In this document: in pieces, positions 42,434-52,005 of the stretch
How the letters are laid out: each line of letters opens with the position of its first letter
How positions within the stretch are numbered: the first letter of the stretch is position 1
NCBI GenBank assembly: GCA_900768075.1
Contig: CAAGBN010000033.1
Coordinates: 9,318 to 73,317, forward strand
DNA: 64,000 nt
Direction: 5' to 3'
DNA from: Clostridia bacterium
Lineage (GTDB): Bacteria; Bacillota; Clostridia; Oscillospirales; Acutalibacteraceae
Notes under the pieces: generated by a model
What the model saw: the letters and a program-made list of their open reading frames with translations, nothing else
Database searches by the model: none
Told to the model about the DNA's origin: nothing
Made by a program: the position numbers and the translations under genes

Positions 42434-42466
42434 ATAAATCGACTCCTTTAAAAAGATTTACATTTC

Positions 42467-42495
42467 ATTATACCATTAAATTCCAACTAAGTCTA
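42467..42495 (-). promoter_or_regulatory. Promoter of the giant InlB-repeat gene
   Basis: Minus strand: -35 TAGACT (42495-42490), 17 bp spacer, -10 TATAAT (42472-42467). Confidence 0.7.
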
Positions 42496-42532
42496 TAAAA
42501 ATATTTGTTTTTGTATTAAAAACTCGAAAAAA

Positions 42533-42564
42533 AATATCCCTCCTGCATTTGCAGAAGGGATATT
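42533..42564 (-). terminator. Terminator of the rhamnose operon
   Basis: Minus strand AATATCCCTTCTGCAAATGCAGGAGGGATATT, then TTTTTTTCGAG, 16 bp after the GH106-like stop. Confidence 0.93.
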
Positions 42565-42580
42565 TTAACTGATGTGGATT

Positions 42581-45500
42581 TTATTTAATACCCGGAGCTT
42601 TAAGGATACCTACTGTTTTGAAGGTATATTCGTAGCTCCAATTGATTCCGTCACTTCTCCAGGCTGTGGGGCCGTGCCATCTTTGGTTGACATTTACAAG
42701 GTGAATCGGTCCGAAGGAGTTATAACGGTGAGTATAAAGCTTGAGACCTATTTCGTGTTCACCGTCGGGAACATCCTTGATTTCAAGGGTGTAAGGCGGA
42801 TAGATGATATCACCTTTAATTTCACCGTCTACACTTACCTCAATAAGTGCACCCATATAATTACTTGCTGTTACCGTAAGAGCATTGTCTTTACTCGTAG
42901 CCTTGAGCTTATAGGTAATTGCACCTGAGAAGAACGGAAAACCCTGCTCAAGCAGTGAGCCGAAGCCTATTTTTTCAGGAAGCGCCGTTACAGTTGCAGC
43001 TACACCTGTTAATCTGACTCCGAAATCACCAAGAATGAATACATTTTCAAGGTTTGCAGTTTCACCGAAAGGCAGTGTGATTTCAAGGATGTTTTCACCC
43101 CTAACAATATTGCCGAGCTTCATTTTACCTATGGAAATATCAACATAGTAGCCGTCTTCTCTTTCGGTAATTTCTCTGCCGTTGAAGATAACCTCTGCAA
43201 TATCCGCATCCTCTAAAGCGAGAACAGCACCCTCATAATCTATTTCACTGCTGAAAGTAAATTTAAGAGTAGCCTTATGGTCCTTCGGCTTGTTTCCGAG
43301 AACCCAGGGCTGAACAACGCGTCCTCCCCTTTTTGTCATTCCGAGACGCTCTCTTATGAGATTATCAAGGCGAAGCACCTCTTCTTTAGGCGAATACTTC
43401 TCGTCATCATCAATTTTCCACTCAGCCATATCAAGAAGAAGTATATTCTTCTCAGAAAGCTCAAATTCATATTCTCCACCAAGGACTTCACCTGCTGTTT
43501 CGGGAATATGCTGTGCCTCGGTGCATTCTGTTGTACCGTCACCGAGTCTGAGGAGAATTGAATCATAACCGAAGATATGGTAACGGATGATAGTCTTGCC
43601 TGAAACATATTCAGCTTTGATGGGATATATTTCACCCTTTGCTGTGTCATATATTTCAGGTGAGAATGTACCGTTAAGAATAATCTGAATATCCTTGCCG
43701 TAGTCAACGTGTTTGTTGTCAGGTTCTCTTGCACAGCAGATAAAGAGCCATTTGCAATCATTATCCTCACGAAGCTGATAAATATAATTATCTGTGAGTC
43801 TGCCGTCGGCATATCTTATTGTGAGAGTTCTGACATCCTCAAGAGTTGAAAGAAGTGCGGCACGGGAGAAATCAACTTTTTCGCTTTTATCAAAGAGTTC
43901 TTTTGCATCGCCGCAGGGTACAGCATCAACAAGTGACGGAGCATCGCCCATAAATATAAGCTTACCGCCCTTGTCACGGAACTGCTCGAGTCTTTCAAGA
44001 GTAGTTTTTCTTAAGGTTTCACAGCCGGGTACAATAATAGCATCATACTCCATTTCACCGACCTTAAGAGGTGCTGAGCCCTCACTGCAAAGAGACGGAA
44101 GCAGGGATTCCGAAATATAGTCGAAATCAACACTGCCTTCAAGAAGCCATCTGATAACATTGAAAAATCTCTCATCGAGGCTTTCTCTGAAAACTGCAGA
44201 TTTATCGTTGGGGCCCCAATGCAGCCAGAAGCTTTCAACAGGATGTATAACACCGACCTTAACGACAGGCTTACCTCTTGTAAGAGCTGTATTGACTCTT
44301 GCAAAGTGGTCTTCAATAAGGTTATATTTTTTATACCAAGGAGACTGATAATGAATAGATGCAGGATAATCGCGCTTAGCTTCACCCTTCATAGCGTACC
44401 AGGAAAGATGCGGCACACGAATGGTAACACCCATACAAGCCTGCCAGTCACCCTGATGCTTATATGTTCTGAAATCACAGTCCCAGCCTGTTACACCATA
44501 AAGCTCTGAAAGCATACCCTCATAGCCGTATTGATGAACTGCAGACTGCACCTGCTTTGCAGTTGTGTATTCGTGACGGTTGCAAAGCATATCAATACCG
44601 GGAAGTCTGAAGCTTCTGTAGGAACGCATAGCCTCACCGAGAGCCGCAGTCTGTGAATAAAGAGTGGGCTCCTCCATCATATGACCTGTCAGAGCAATTC
44701 CGTTTTCATCGCACCAACTACCTATTGTGTCGGCAAAGGCACTCGCAAAAAGCTCAGCAATAAAATCATGATATCTGTAACGGTGCAATGAGGGTGCAGA
44801 GCCGGGTTTATCCCAGAACACTTCAGGAAGAGTGTCAAGAATATCCTCACCGTACATTTTTTTGTAAAGCTCAGGAACTTTATCAGTCCACGGCATTGTG
44901 ATATCCATTTTATCAAATGAATTGTTAAGAACTTTTTTTCTTGTAAACTGAGGTTCGTCAGTGAAAATAGCAGGTATTGTCTTATCAAATTCATCTCCCA
45001 CTTTGGCCTTATATTTTTCGTGGGTAATCTCGATAAACTTTTTTATAGCTTCGCAGTTCAAAGTGTCGATATATGTCTGATTGTTATACCAACTTGAGGG
45101 CGTATGTACTTCAAGAAGTGCGTACCACTTTGTGCCTTCAGCTTCATCGTCTTCACTTATTTTTTTATATGAAGAAAGAAAGCCTTCATTATCAAGAACG
45201 ACATCATAACAGGCAATAAGCTTTCCTTTTCCGCTTCTCCCACCCTCAGATCTGGAGGTGTTTACGGAATAATTTTTGGCTTCTCTGTACGGAGTGAAAA
45301 GAAGGCATCTGCCTCTGTATTTTTCATCCTTTGTAACAAGACCGCCAGCTGCACCTGATGGCCATCTGTCCTCATCATAAAGCCAGGCAAGCATTTCCTC
45401 ATCCTTAGCCTTAACAACAGTATCCTTTATAAGATTCATATATTCTTCACCGAGATACTCGTTTTCAAGACCTGTTCTTACATGAAGATGGAAACCGCCG

Positions 45501-45655
45501 AGCCCCATTTCCTTGAAAACATCTATCTGACGGCACAGCTCTTCTTTGGTAAGATGTGAGTTGAGTGCCCAGAAGGGTGTACCTCTGTATTCACAGGTAG
45601 GATTTTTGAAAAGCTCTTTATCCAAAGCTTTTTCTGTATTCTTTTTGTATAACAT
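42581..45655 (-). CDS. GH106-like alpha-L-rhamnosidase
   Basis: A 1024-residue cytoplasmic protein; no signal peptide. The N-terminal part has GTPFWALNSHLTKEELCRQI, GLGGFHLHVRTGLE and WLYDEDRWPSGAAGG, the start of a TIM barrel seen in GH106 and related large glycosidases. Further on come TDEPQFTR (a likely catalytic acidic residue), LTGHMMEEP and a C-terminal jelly-roll ending HGPTAWRSDGINWSYEYTF. It follows rhaB-rhaA-rhaD in one transcript, so removal of L-rhamnose from pectin (rhamnogalacturonan) oligosaccharides is the natural role. ATG 45655 is behind GGAAGGTG; an ATG 18 bases upstream has no such site. Confidence 0.72.
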   Translation of the reverse strand: MLYKKNTEKALDKELFKNPTCEYRGTPFWALNSHLTKEELCRQIDVFKEMGLGGFHLHVRTGLENEYLGEEYMNLIKDTVVKAKDEEMLAWLYDEDRWPSGAAGGLVTKDEKYRGRCLLFTPYREAKNYSVNTSRSEGGRSGKGKLIACYDVVLDNEGFLSSYKKISEDDEAEGTKWYALLEVHTPSSWYNNQTYIDTLNCEAIKKFIEITHEKYKAKVGDEFDKTIPAIFTDEPQFTRKKVLNNSFDKMDITMPWTDKVPELYKKMYGEDILDTLPEVFWDKPGSAPSLHRYRYHDFIAELFASAFADTIGSWCDENGIALTGHMMEEPTLYSQTAALGEAMRSYRSFRLPGIDMLCNRHEYTTAKQVQSAVHQYGYEGMLSELYGVTGWDCDFRTYKHQGDWQACMGVTIRVPHLSWYAMKGEAKRDYPASIHYQSPWYKKYNLIEDHFARVNTALTRGKPVVKVGVIHPVESFWLHWGPNDKSAVFRESLDERFFNVIRWLLEGSVDFDYISESLLPSLCSEGSAPLKVGEMEYDAIIVPGCETLRKTTLERLEQFRDKGGKLIFMGDAPSLVDAVPCGDAKELFDKSEKVDFSRAALLSTLEDVRTLTIRYADGRLTDNYIYQLREDNDCKWLFICCAREPDNKHVDYGKDIQIILNGTFSPEIYDTAKGEIYPIKAEYVSGKTIIRYHIFGYDSILLRLGDGTTECTEAQHIPETAGEVLGGEYEFELSEKNILLLDMAEWKIDDDEKYSPKEEVLRLDNLIRERLGMTKRGGRVVQPWVLGNKPKDHKATLKFTFSSEIDYEGAVLALEDADIAEVIFNGREITEREDGYYVDISIGKMKLGNIVRGENILEITLPFGETANLENVFILGDFGVRLTGVAATVTALPEKIGFGSLLEQGFPFFSGAITYKLKATSKDNALTVTASNYMGALIEVSVDGEIKGDIIYPPYTLEIKDVPDGEHEIGLKLYTHRYNSFGPIHLVNVNQRWHGPTAWRSDGINWSYEYTFKTVGILKAPGIK

Positions 45656-45703
45656 ATTTTCACCTTCCGACATTGAAATAAATCAATGCTGTTTAATTGT
45701 CAC

Positions 45704-46519
45704 TTAAATATTGAGAAAATCTTTTCTGTAGTTCACACCGAAAAACTCTGCAAGCTCAACCATTTCCTCATCCTTTATGGTGTTGATTCTGGGCAGATGA
45801 GCTGTGAGCATATAAATCTGTGCAGCCTTTTCAACTGTTTCAATAAGACCGAAGGTTTCATCCATAGTCTTACCTGCACCGTAAATGCCGTGCATACCCC
45901 ATACAACAAGTCTGAATTCTTCCATTTTCTTTGCTGTTGCCTCACCGATTTCGTTGGTACCGCAAAGCATCCAGGGAAGCACGCCTATACCGTCAGGGAA
46001 AACAACAATACACTCTGTGCACATTTCCCAGAGAGTGTGAGTGAACTTTTTCTCATCAAGCACATGAACATAGTTCATGGCAAGTGTATGTGTAGGATGA
46101 GTGTGCATTATAACTCTGTTTTCGGGGTCAACCTTAAGTCTTGCCATATGGCTCATAAGGTGAGCAGGAAGCTCGCTTGTAAACTTACTGCCGTCCTTGT
46201 AGCCCCAGAGAAGCTCGGCAGTTGTACCGTCATCTGCAATACGGATAATTCCAAGGTTGGTTTCGGGGTCTGCTTCAACATTCTTGAAATACTTGCCTGT
46301 ACCTGTAACAATGAAAATCTTACCGATGAGGTCAGTTGCATCAAATCCGGTGGGAATAGTACGGATAACATTTGTAAGGTCAAGATACTCTTTAACCTCA
46401 TTTTCATCGAGCATATAGCTGATGTTACCGCCGTTTCTTTCGTCCCAGCCGAGACGGTACATATTAGCGGTGGTCTTTTTCATTTCCTCCACAAAGGGAG
46501 CAGTCAGTATATTCTTCAT
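45704..46519 (-). CDS. rhaD: L-Rhamnulose-1-phosphate aldolase
   Basis: A 271-residue class II aldolase of the AraD/FucA family that splits L-rhamnulose-1-phosphate into dihydroxyacetone phosphate and L-lactaldehyde. It shows DERNGGNISYML, FIVTGTGKYFKN, IMHTHPTHTLAMNYV (zinc His pair) and VWGMHGIYGAGKTMDE (third zinc His). It overlaps rhaA by 4 bp. The family distinction from fuculose-phosphate aldolase is supported by length and the rha context. Confidence 0.93.
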   Translation of the reverse strand: MKNILTAPFVEEMKKTTANMYRLGWDERNGGNISYMLDENEVKEYLDLTNVIRTIPTGFDATDLIGKIFIVTGTGKYFKNVEADPETNLGIIRIADDGTTAELLWGYKDGSKFTSELPAHLMSHMARLKVDPENRVIMHTHPTHTLAMNYVHVLDEKKFTHTLWEMCTECIVVFPDGIGVLPWMLCGTNEIGEATAKKMEEFRLVVWGMHGIYGAGKTMDETFGLIETVEKAAQIYMLTAHLPRINTIKDEEMVELAEFFGVNYRKDFLNI

Positions 46520-47760
46520 ATTCTTTTTACCAAAACTTCCTGTTCGTATTTTTTAACTTCCTTAAGGTAATCTGCAGGTGTGTTTTCTCTTGCGAGGTAC
46601 TCATTCCATACATCTCCGAATGGTGCAGTTTTCATTTCCTCGAGAAGATACATAACCTCTGTGAAATTACTTTCATCCTGTAATTTTTTAAGCTTTTCAT
46701 CAGGCTGTAAAAGAGCAAAGAGCAAAGCCTTCTGCACACTTCTGACACCTGTTACCCAGGCTGAAATGCGGTTGATTGATGCATCAAAATAGTCTGTTGC
46801 AATAAACGCTCTGTCAAGAGCGTTGTTTCTTACGATTTCCTTTGCTATCTCTTTGGTTTCATCATCGAAGATAACAACGTGGTCGCTGTCCCAACGAATA
46901 GCTCTTGTGATGTGAAGTGCTATCTTTTCATTGAAGAGAAGAAGTGATGAAATTTTGTCGCTCACAACCTCGGTAGGATGATAGTGTCCGTTATCCATAA
47001 GAGGAGTAATGCCCTTATAATCTGAGTATGAAAGGCAGAATTCAGCCGAGCCTACAGTATAGCTTTCAAGACCGATACCGAACACCTTTGATTCGAGGGT
47101 AACATAAACCTTTTCCTTATCATAAGGGGTATCAAGAATTTCATCAAGGCTCTTTTTAAATCTCGCTCTCGGAGACAGCCTGTCAGCGGGAATATCCTTA
47201 TAGCCGTCGGGAATCCATATATTCATAACACAAGGTATACCTGTTTCCTCGGCAAAGTACTCTGCGATTTTAAGGCAGGCTTTACCGTGGTTTACCCAAT
47301 ATGTACGCACCTGCTCATCGGGTGATGAAAGTGTAAGATTGTCCTTTACCATAGGGTGTGAGAAGAATGTGGGGTTAAAGTCGATGCCCATATTTCTCTC
47401 TTTAGCAAAATCTACCCATTTGCTGAAGTGCTTTGGCTCTATTTTATCTCTGCCTACAATTTCGCCGTCTTCAAAAATAGCATAGCAGGAGTGAAGATTA
47501 AGCTTCTTTTTGCCGGGCATAAGTGAAAACGCCTTGTCGTAGTCAGCCATAAGCTCCTCGGGAGATCTTGCCTTTCCGGGGTAATTACCTGTAGTCTGAA
47601 TACCGCCTGAAAGAGCCTCTTTGCTGTCAAAGCCTACAACATCATCACCCTGCCAGCAATGAACGGAAACAGAGACATTTTTAAGGGTCTCAAGGGCTTT
47701 TTCTGTGTCAATTCCGTATTTTGAATATATATCTTTGGCTTCGTTATATCTGCTCATCAT
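46516..47760 (-). CDS. rhaA: L-Rhamnose isomerase
   Basis: A 414-residue RhaA interconverting L-rhamnose and L-rhamnulose. It contains SVHCWQGDDVVGFD, TTGNYPGKARSPEELMADYDKAFSLMPG, LNLHSCYAIFE, FNPTFFSHPMVKDNLTLSSPD, MNIWIPDGYKDIPADRLSPR, LESKVFGIGLESYTVGSAEF and MDNGHYHPTEVVSDKI, nearly textbook RhaA. Metal-binding Glu, Asp and His residues are all in place. It overlaps rhaB and rhaD by 4 bp each, so the trio is translationally coupled. Confidence 0.97.
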   Translation of the reverse strand: MMSRYNEAKDIYSKYGIDTEKALETLKNVSVSVHCWQGDDVVGFDSKEALSGGIQTTGNYPGKARSPEELMADYDKAFSLMPGKKKLNLHSCYAIFEDGEIVGRDKIEPKHFSKWVDFAKERNMGIDFNPTFFSHPMVKDNLTLSSPDEQVRTYWVNHGKACLKIAEYFAEETGIPCVMNIWIPDGYKDIPADRLSPRARFKKSLDEILDTPYDKEKVYVTLESKVFGIGLESYTVGSAEFCLSYSDYKGITPLMDNGHYHPTEVVSDKISSLLLFNEKIALHITRAIRWDSDHVVIFDDETKEIAKEIVRNNALDRAFIATDYFDASINRISAWVTGVRSVQKALLFALLQPDEKLKKLQDESNFTEVMYLLEEMKTAPFGDVWNEYLARENTPADYLKEVKKYEQEVLVKRI

Positions 47761-49130
47761 TTTGCCTCCCTTACATCAAAGGTTCTTTTTATAATTTCTC
47801 TCGCCTGGGTGAGAGTTATATTTTTATCATACATAATCTGTGAAAGCAGATTACCTGTGGCAGTTGCCTCCATAAGACCTGTAAAGACCTTTTTGCCTGT
47901 GTATTCTGCTGTAAGCTTGTTAAGATACTTATCCTTACTTCCGCCACCGACAATGTGAATCGATTTGATTTCCTTGCCGCTGATGCTTTCGATATCCATA
48001 ACAGCTTTTCTGTAAGAATCGGCAAGTGAATGGTAAACGCTTGAAAGCACATCACCGAGTGGCAATTCAGGCTTGCCGAGATAATTTCTCACAGCCTCAA
48101 TCATATTTTCGGGAGCCAGAAACTCATTAGCATTGGGATCGATTTTCTCTGTAAAGTCACTTTCCATAGCAAGATACATCATCTCATCATAGGTTAGCTC
48201 CTTATTTATATTTCTTCTGATATTCTGCAAAAGCCACATACCCATAATATTTTTAAGGAAGCGGAAGCGATACTCAACTCCACCCTCATTGGCGAAGTTT
48301 GCTGTCTGTGCCTTTTCACTGAGCACGGGGAAGAGATTTTCTGTACCGATAAGGCTCCATGTACCCGATGAAATGTATACGCTTTCATCGTCAACGGGAC
48401 AAGCTGCAACAGCCGAAGCTGTATCATGAGAGGGACAGAGAATAACTGCAGAGTCAAAGCCAACTTCAGCTTTCACATCATCTGTGAAATTACCCACAAC
48501 TGTACCGGGTAAAGATAACTCGCAGAAGATATCTTCAGGTAAGCCCAGCTTATCAAGAATAACCTTATCCCACTGCTTGCTTTCAGCATTCACGAGATTA
48601 GTTGTAGTCGCATCAGTATATTCGTTTCTGATTTCACCTGTCAGCTTAAAGGATAGATATTGTGGCATCATAAGAAAGTGCTTTGCTTTCTGAAGCTTAC
48701 CGCTTTGCTTGTCTGCATAAAGCTGATAGATTGTATTAAAAGCCTGCTTTTGTATACCTGTTCTCGAATAAAGCTCACCTTGAGATATTATCTCACCGAC
48801 CGCCTCTGAAGCTTCAACAGTTCTGCTGTCACGATAGGATACGGCAGGGAGAATTTCCTTTTTGTTTTCATCCAGGAGAACATAGTCAACACCCCAGGTA
48901 TCAATAGCAACTGTTACGGGAAGCTTATTGAGCTCCTTACATTTGCCTATGCCTGCCTTCACCTCTCTGAAAAGATTATCAATATCCCATACGAGAGTAC
49001 CGTTTTCATTTTTTATATTATTATCAAAACGGTAGATTTCCTCAAGACAGAGCTTGTCATTTTCCATATGACCGAGAATATGTCTGCCTGAAGATGCACC
49101 GATATCTATAGCAAGATAGTATCTGTTCAA
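47757..49130 (-). CDS. rhaB: L-Rhamnulokinase, probable TTG start
   Basis: A 457-residue FGGY-family kinase phosphorylating L-rhamnulose. It has YYLAIDIGASSGRHILGH (phosphate-1), VAIDTWGVDYVLLD, SHDTASAVAACP, SSGTWSLIGTE and HIVGGGSKDKYLNKLTAEYTGK. I place the start at TTG 49130, because GGGGAGG (49145-49139) lies exactly eight bases before it and the family begins here. In-frame ATGs upstream (49151, 49187) lack ribosome binding sites. It is first in the rha operon. Glycerol kinase and fuculokinase relatives are excluded by the RhaB-specific N-terminus and the context. Confidence 0.93.
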   Translation of the reverse strand: MNRYYLAIDIGASSGRHILGHMENDKLCLEEIYRFDNNIKNENGTLVWDIDNLFREVKAGIGKCKELNKLPVTVAIDTWGVDYVLLDENKKEILPAVSYRDSRTVEASEAVGEIISQGELYSRTGIQKQAFNTIYQLYADKQSGKLQKAKHFLMMPQYLSFKLTGEIRNEYTDATTTNLVNAESKQWDKVILDKLGLPEDIFCELSLPGTVVGNFTDDVKAEVGFDSAVILCPSHDTASAVAACPVDDESVYISSGTWSLIGTENLFPVLSEKAQTANFANEGGVEYRFRFLKNIMGMWLLQNIRRNINKELTYDEMMYLAMESDFTEKIDPNANEFLAPENMIEAVRNYLGKPELPLGDVLSSVYHSLADSYRKAVMDIESISGKEIKSIHIVGGGSKDKYLNKLTAEYTGKKVFTGLMEATATGNLLSQIMYDKNITLTQAREIIKRTFDVREAK

Positions 49131-49196
49131 AGTGTTTTCCTCCCCTGACATCAAGGTATAAAAGTTATGAAGAAAGAATCCCTCCATAATAAATTT

Positions 49197-49225
49197 ATTT
49201 TAGCAGAAAGTGTCACAGAGTTCAA
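49197..49225 (-). promoter_or_regulatory. Promoter of the rhamnose operon
   Basis: Minus strand: -35 TTGAAC (49225-49220), 17 bp spacer, -10 TAAAAT (49202-49197). No regulator gene is adjacent. Confidence 0.75.
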
Positions 49226-49269
49226 CAATTTCGGCTACGATATTATAATTTTTACTAAGAATAAAAATA

Positions 49270-49300
49270 AACTCCCTCTCGCTTAACACAAAAGGAAGTT
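49270..49300 (-). terminator. Terminator of the pilus operon
   Basis: Minus strand AACTTCC, long loop, GGGAGTT (one T-G pair), followed by TATTTTTATTC. About 55 bp after the last sortase gene; a small GTAGC/GCTAC hairpin precedes it. Confidence 0.6.
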
Positions 49301-49354
49301 TTATATTACATCTGATTCTGTAGCGTATCTACAGCTACTTTCCAAATAATTCAC

Positions 49355-49942
49355 TCAATCAGAATAACTGCATCTGACAACTATTCTTTTTGCACCGCCA
49401 TAGGTACATGTATAAAGAATAAGGTCGTCACCGCTTTCTTTAACCTTGTCAACATCTGTTGGCATAAGAAGCTCTACAAAATCGACCTTGTAGTTATGAA
49501 CACCTGCATCCATATCTGTGAAAATAACAGCATCACCAGGCTGAAGATTTCCAAGATATCCGAAATGAACCTTATAATTATGCGCAGCGATAACAAGATT
49601 GTCTGTCTTTGTGCTACCGTAATATCTGCAAGGTGATATTTTCAGTCTGCCATAGTCCCACTCGGACATAACCGGCAAATCAATATTCAGTCTCGGCACA
49701 GTAATATAACCTATATAGCCGTAGCCGTCAATTTCCTTGACAGTCATTTCTTCATCAAAGGGGTCAGACTCTACATCCTTGAGCTCGTTTTCGGCTATAT
49801 TGATACGGATAGACTCTATCAATGCATCGGCACTTTCCTGAGCCTTTCGGTTTTCGTAATTATTATAAATCAGAAGTCCGAGGGCAAAACCTATCAGAAG
49901 AATTCCAACGCTCATCAGCGTAACTGCTACTTTTCTTCTCAT
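49355..49942 (-). CDS. Sortase (small, housekeeping/pilus-anchoring type)
   Basis: A 195-residue membrane-anchored transpeptidase. The N-terminal helix is at residues 5-25 (VAVTLMSVGILLIGFALGLLI). The catalytic His is in LVIAAHNYKVHFG, the Cys in LILYTCTYGG, and the Arg in KRIVVRC. It lacks the C-terminal membrane helix of class C enzymes, so it probably anchors the pilus base or the minor pilin to the wall. The class (B, D or E) is not settled by eye. It overlaps the minor pilin gene by 4 bp and is last in the pilus operon. Confidence 0.87.
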   Translation of the reverse strand: MRRKVAVTLMSVGILLIGFALGLLIYNNYENRKAQESADALIESIRINIAENELKDVESDPFDEEMTVKEIDGYGYIGYITVPRLNIDLPVMSEWDYGRLKISPCRYYGSTKTDNLVIAAHNYKVHFGYLGNLQPGDAVIFTDMDAGVHNYKVDFVELLMPTDVDKVKESGDDLILYTCTYGGAKRIVVRCSYSD

Positions 49943-51018
49943 ACTGTTTCCTCATCTTTTCTGCCGAAATTCAGCATTACATAGCCAATACTGAAAAGAA
50001 TCAATCCTGCAATGGAAAAAACAGGAACGGGCCAGTTAAGCTGACCTGTATCAATAAGTTCTTCTGGTTTTGTGGTGCTTTCTGTTGTTCCATCAGGCTT
50101 TGTTGTATCAACGGGCTTGGTGGTACTTACAGGTTTTGTTGTATCATCAGGCTTTGTAGTGCCTTCAGTAGTATCTTCGGGTTTTGTGGTTTCTTCAGGA
50201 GTTGTAGTTGTCTCTTCGTTATAGTCATCATCTGTGTTTGTGATTATAACCGTCATCTGCGAGGTGACATATGAAACTGTGTAGCCGTCGGGCACATCAG
50301 TTTCAACAACGCTCCAGGAGTGGTTTTTACTAAGACTTTCCCATTTGTAATACCAGTTGTTTTCTGAGCCGAGCACAACACTATCGGCTACTGTACCGTC
50401 CTTTATAAGTGAAACGGTTACACTGTCGGGTATTTTTTCTGTACTTTGCCAATATTTTTTAACGCTGATATATGTTTTTTCATCAGTGTCGCCTTTATCG
50501 GCTTCGACCTTGGGGCTTGCATCAATATTGAACACCCAACTGTTACTGCTTCTGTCTTTCATAGGTATTGTTACAATAAAAGGAGTCGGATTAAGATATC
50601 CCTCGTTTATTGCAGACGGTACAACGAGATATGCTCCGCATTCAAGATCGCTGAACACTACCCTGCCGTTGGTATCGGCGGATTTTTCGATATAAGGTAT
50701 GGATTTCAAATCAGCATAAGCTTTAAGGTGTATCGGTAAATATGAGTCGGAAAAATCACCCATAGCCATACCGTTATCTTTAAAGTCTTCGGTATAGATA
50801 AACTCTACACTGTCACCGACACTGTAAGCTGAAGCAAAACGGTACACCCTGAAAACTGCTCCGCTTACGGGCTCCTTGGTTTCTTTGTCAAGCAAAGTTA
50901 AAGAAATACTGCCCTTTGAATTGAGCGAAACGGCAGATGCACCAAAAGAAAGCAGAGTGATGCATAAGGCAACAGTAATCAATGCTGCAATAAATTTTAT
51001 CGCTGTTTTGTTTTTCAT
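49939..51018 (-). CDS. Minor (basal) pilin with Cna-B domains and LIDTG sorting signal
   Basis: A 359-residue secreted protein: signal peptide ending near residue 30 (LLSFGASAVS), an N-terminal Cna-B-like domain (SLTLLDKETKEPVSGAVF), a second one (YISVKKYWQSTEKIPDS... with the E-box VVETDVPDGYTVSY), and a Thr/Glu/Pro/Lys-rich stalk (about residues 275-325). It ends with the sorting signal LIDTG, a hydrophobic helix and a basic tail. Such proteins link the pilus to peptidoglycan. ATG 51018 is nine bases after AAGGAG. The LIDTG motif differs from the LPETG of the two other pilins, as expected for a different sortase preference. Confidence 0.88.
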   Translation of the reverse strand: MKNKTAIKFIAALITVALCITLLSFGASAVSLNSKGSISLTLLDKETKEPVSGAVFRVYRFASAYSVGDSVEFIYTEDFKDNGMAMGDFSDSYLPIHLKAYADLKSIPYIEKSADTNGRVVFSDLECGAYLVVPSAINEGYLNPTPFIVTIPMKDRSSNSWVFNIDASPKVEADKGDTDEKTYISVKKYWQSTEKIPDSVTVSLIKDGTVADSVVLGSENNWYYKWESLSKNHSWSVVETDVPDGYTVSYVTSQMTVIITNTDDDYNEETTTTPEETTKPEDTTEGTTKPDDTTKPVSTTKPVDTTKPDGTTESTTKPEELIDTGQLNWPVPVFSIAGLILFSIGYVMLNFGRKDEETV

Positions 51019-51039
51019 ATGCATTCACTCCTTTTTGAT

Positions 51040-51927
51040 TTATTGTTTATTTTGTGTTTTAGTATCTTGCTTTTTCTTTTTTCCTGTTTTTCCGCTTCTG
51101 ACGAGAAGTATTATGAGAAGCAAACCGAGTATAGGTGCCGCAACTGCAGGGGTTACAAGAAGCGGATCTATCTGATAAGCCTCGGTTATTACATTTATAA
51201 CTCTGTCAGGCTCAATATTTTCGATTCGTGTACCTCTCACTAACATTCTGTGGGTATTGATACCGTAAGGTGTGCAGGTAACAAGAGTGCAGTAATCCTC
51301 ACCTTGCACTATATTAAGGCTGTCTGTTTCTTCAGGAAGTACTATGAGAATCTGATCTACCTTATATGTAATTGTTCTGTCGAGGATTCTTATAGTAAAA
51401 ATATCGCCTTTTTCGAGCTTATCAAGGTTGGTGAAAAGCTTTGCCGACGGAAGACCTCTATGAGCAGACAAAACCGAATGAGTGCTTTTACCACCGACAG
51501 GAATGCTCGAGCCCTCCACGTGACCTACGGCAGAGTTAAGCACCTTATCACTTGTACCGTGGTATATAGGCAACTGAACCTTGATTTTTTCAATGGTAAT
51601 ATATCCCATCATTCCGTCACCGTTGATATCAAGAGAGTCGTAATATTCATCAGCAATATTTTTATGATTGAGAAAAGGAAAGGACATATTTCTGATTTTT
51701 TTATTGTAAGAATCTGCTTTAGCAAAATACTCTGAATAATCGTCAGGTGTAAGGTCGACAATAAGGTCATCGTAATTGATAATTGCCTGTGACTGTCTCT
51801 TTTCATTCCAGAAGTCACTTACAGTGGGATACAGCAGAACGCATAATCCGACAAAAAATATAGCCACTAATAAAATAGTAGAAGTATTACTGTTTTTCTT
51901 CTTTTGCGTAGTTTTGTTGTCTTTCAT
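51040..51927 (-). CDS. Class C (pilin-polymerising) sortase
   Basis: A 295-residue sortase with membrane helices at both ends (about residues 18-36 and 258-278), the class C topology. It contains GHVEGSSIPVGG, VLSAHRGLPSAKLF (catalytic His), the TLVTCTPYGINTHRMLVRG block (Cys and Arg) and an N-terminal lid region YPTVSDFWNEKRQSQ. It joins backbone pilins through isopeptide bonds between a pilin Lys and the LPETG Thr. It lies 21 bp before the minor pilin gene and 204 bp after the backbone pilin gene, with a hairpin in between. Confidence 0.93.
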   Translation of the reverse strand: MKDNKTTQKKKNSNTSTILLVAIFFVGLCVLLYPTVSDFWNEKRQSQAIINYDDLIVDLTPDDYSEYFAKADSYNKKIRNMSFPFLNHKNIADEYYDSLDINGDGMMGYITIEKIKVQLPIYHGTSDKVLNSAVGHVEGSSIPVGGKSTHSVLSAHRGLPSAKLFTNLDKLEKGDIFTIRILDRTITYKVDQILIVLPEETDSLNIVQGEDYCTLVTCTPYGINTHRMLVRGTRIENIEPDRVINVITEAYQIDPLLVTPAVAAPILGLLLIILLVRSGKTGKKKKQDTKTQNKQ

Positions 51928-52005
51928 ATTTAATCTCACTTAATAAAATTCTCAACGTCATCACCGAAATAAATTCAGAAACAACGGTCAGAATTTTCTG
52001 TTACT

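Noticed and set aside
45686..46570. 294-codon open frame on the plus strand opposite rhaD
   Set aside because: The opposite strand encodes an unambiguous rhaD with metal ligands and coupling; no start signals on this strand.
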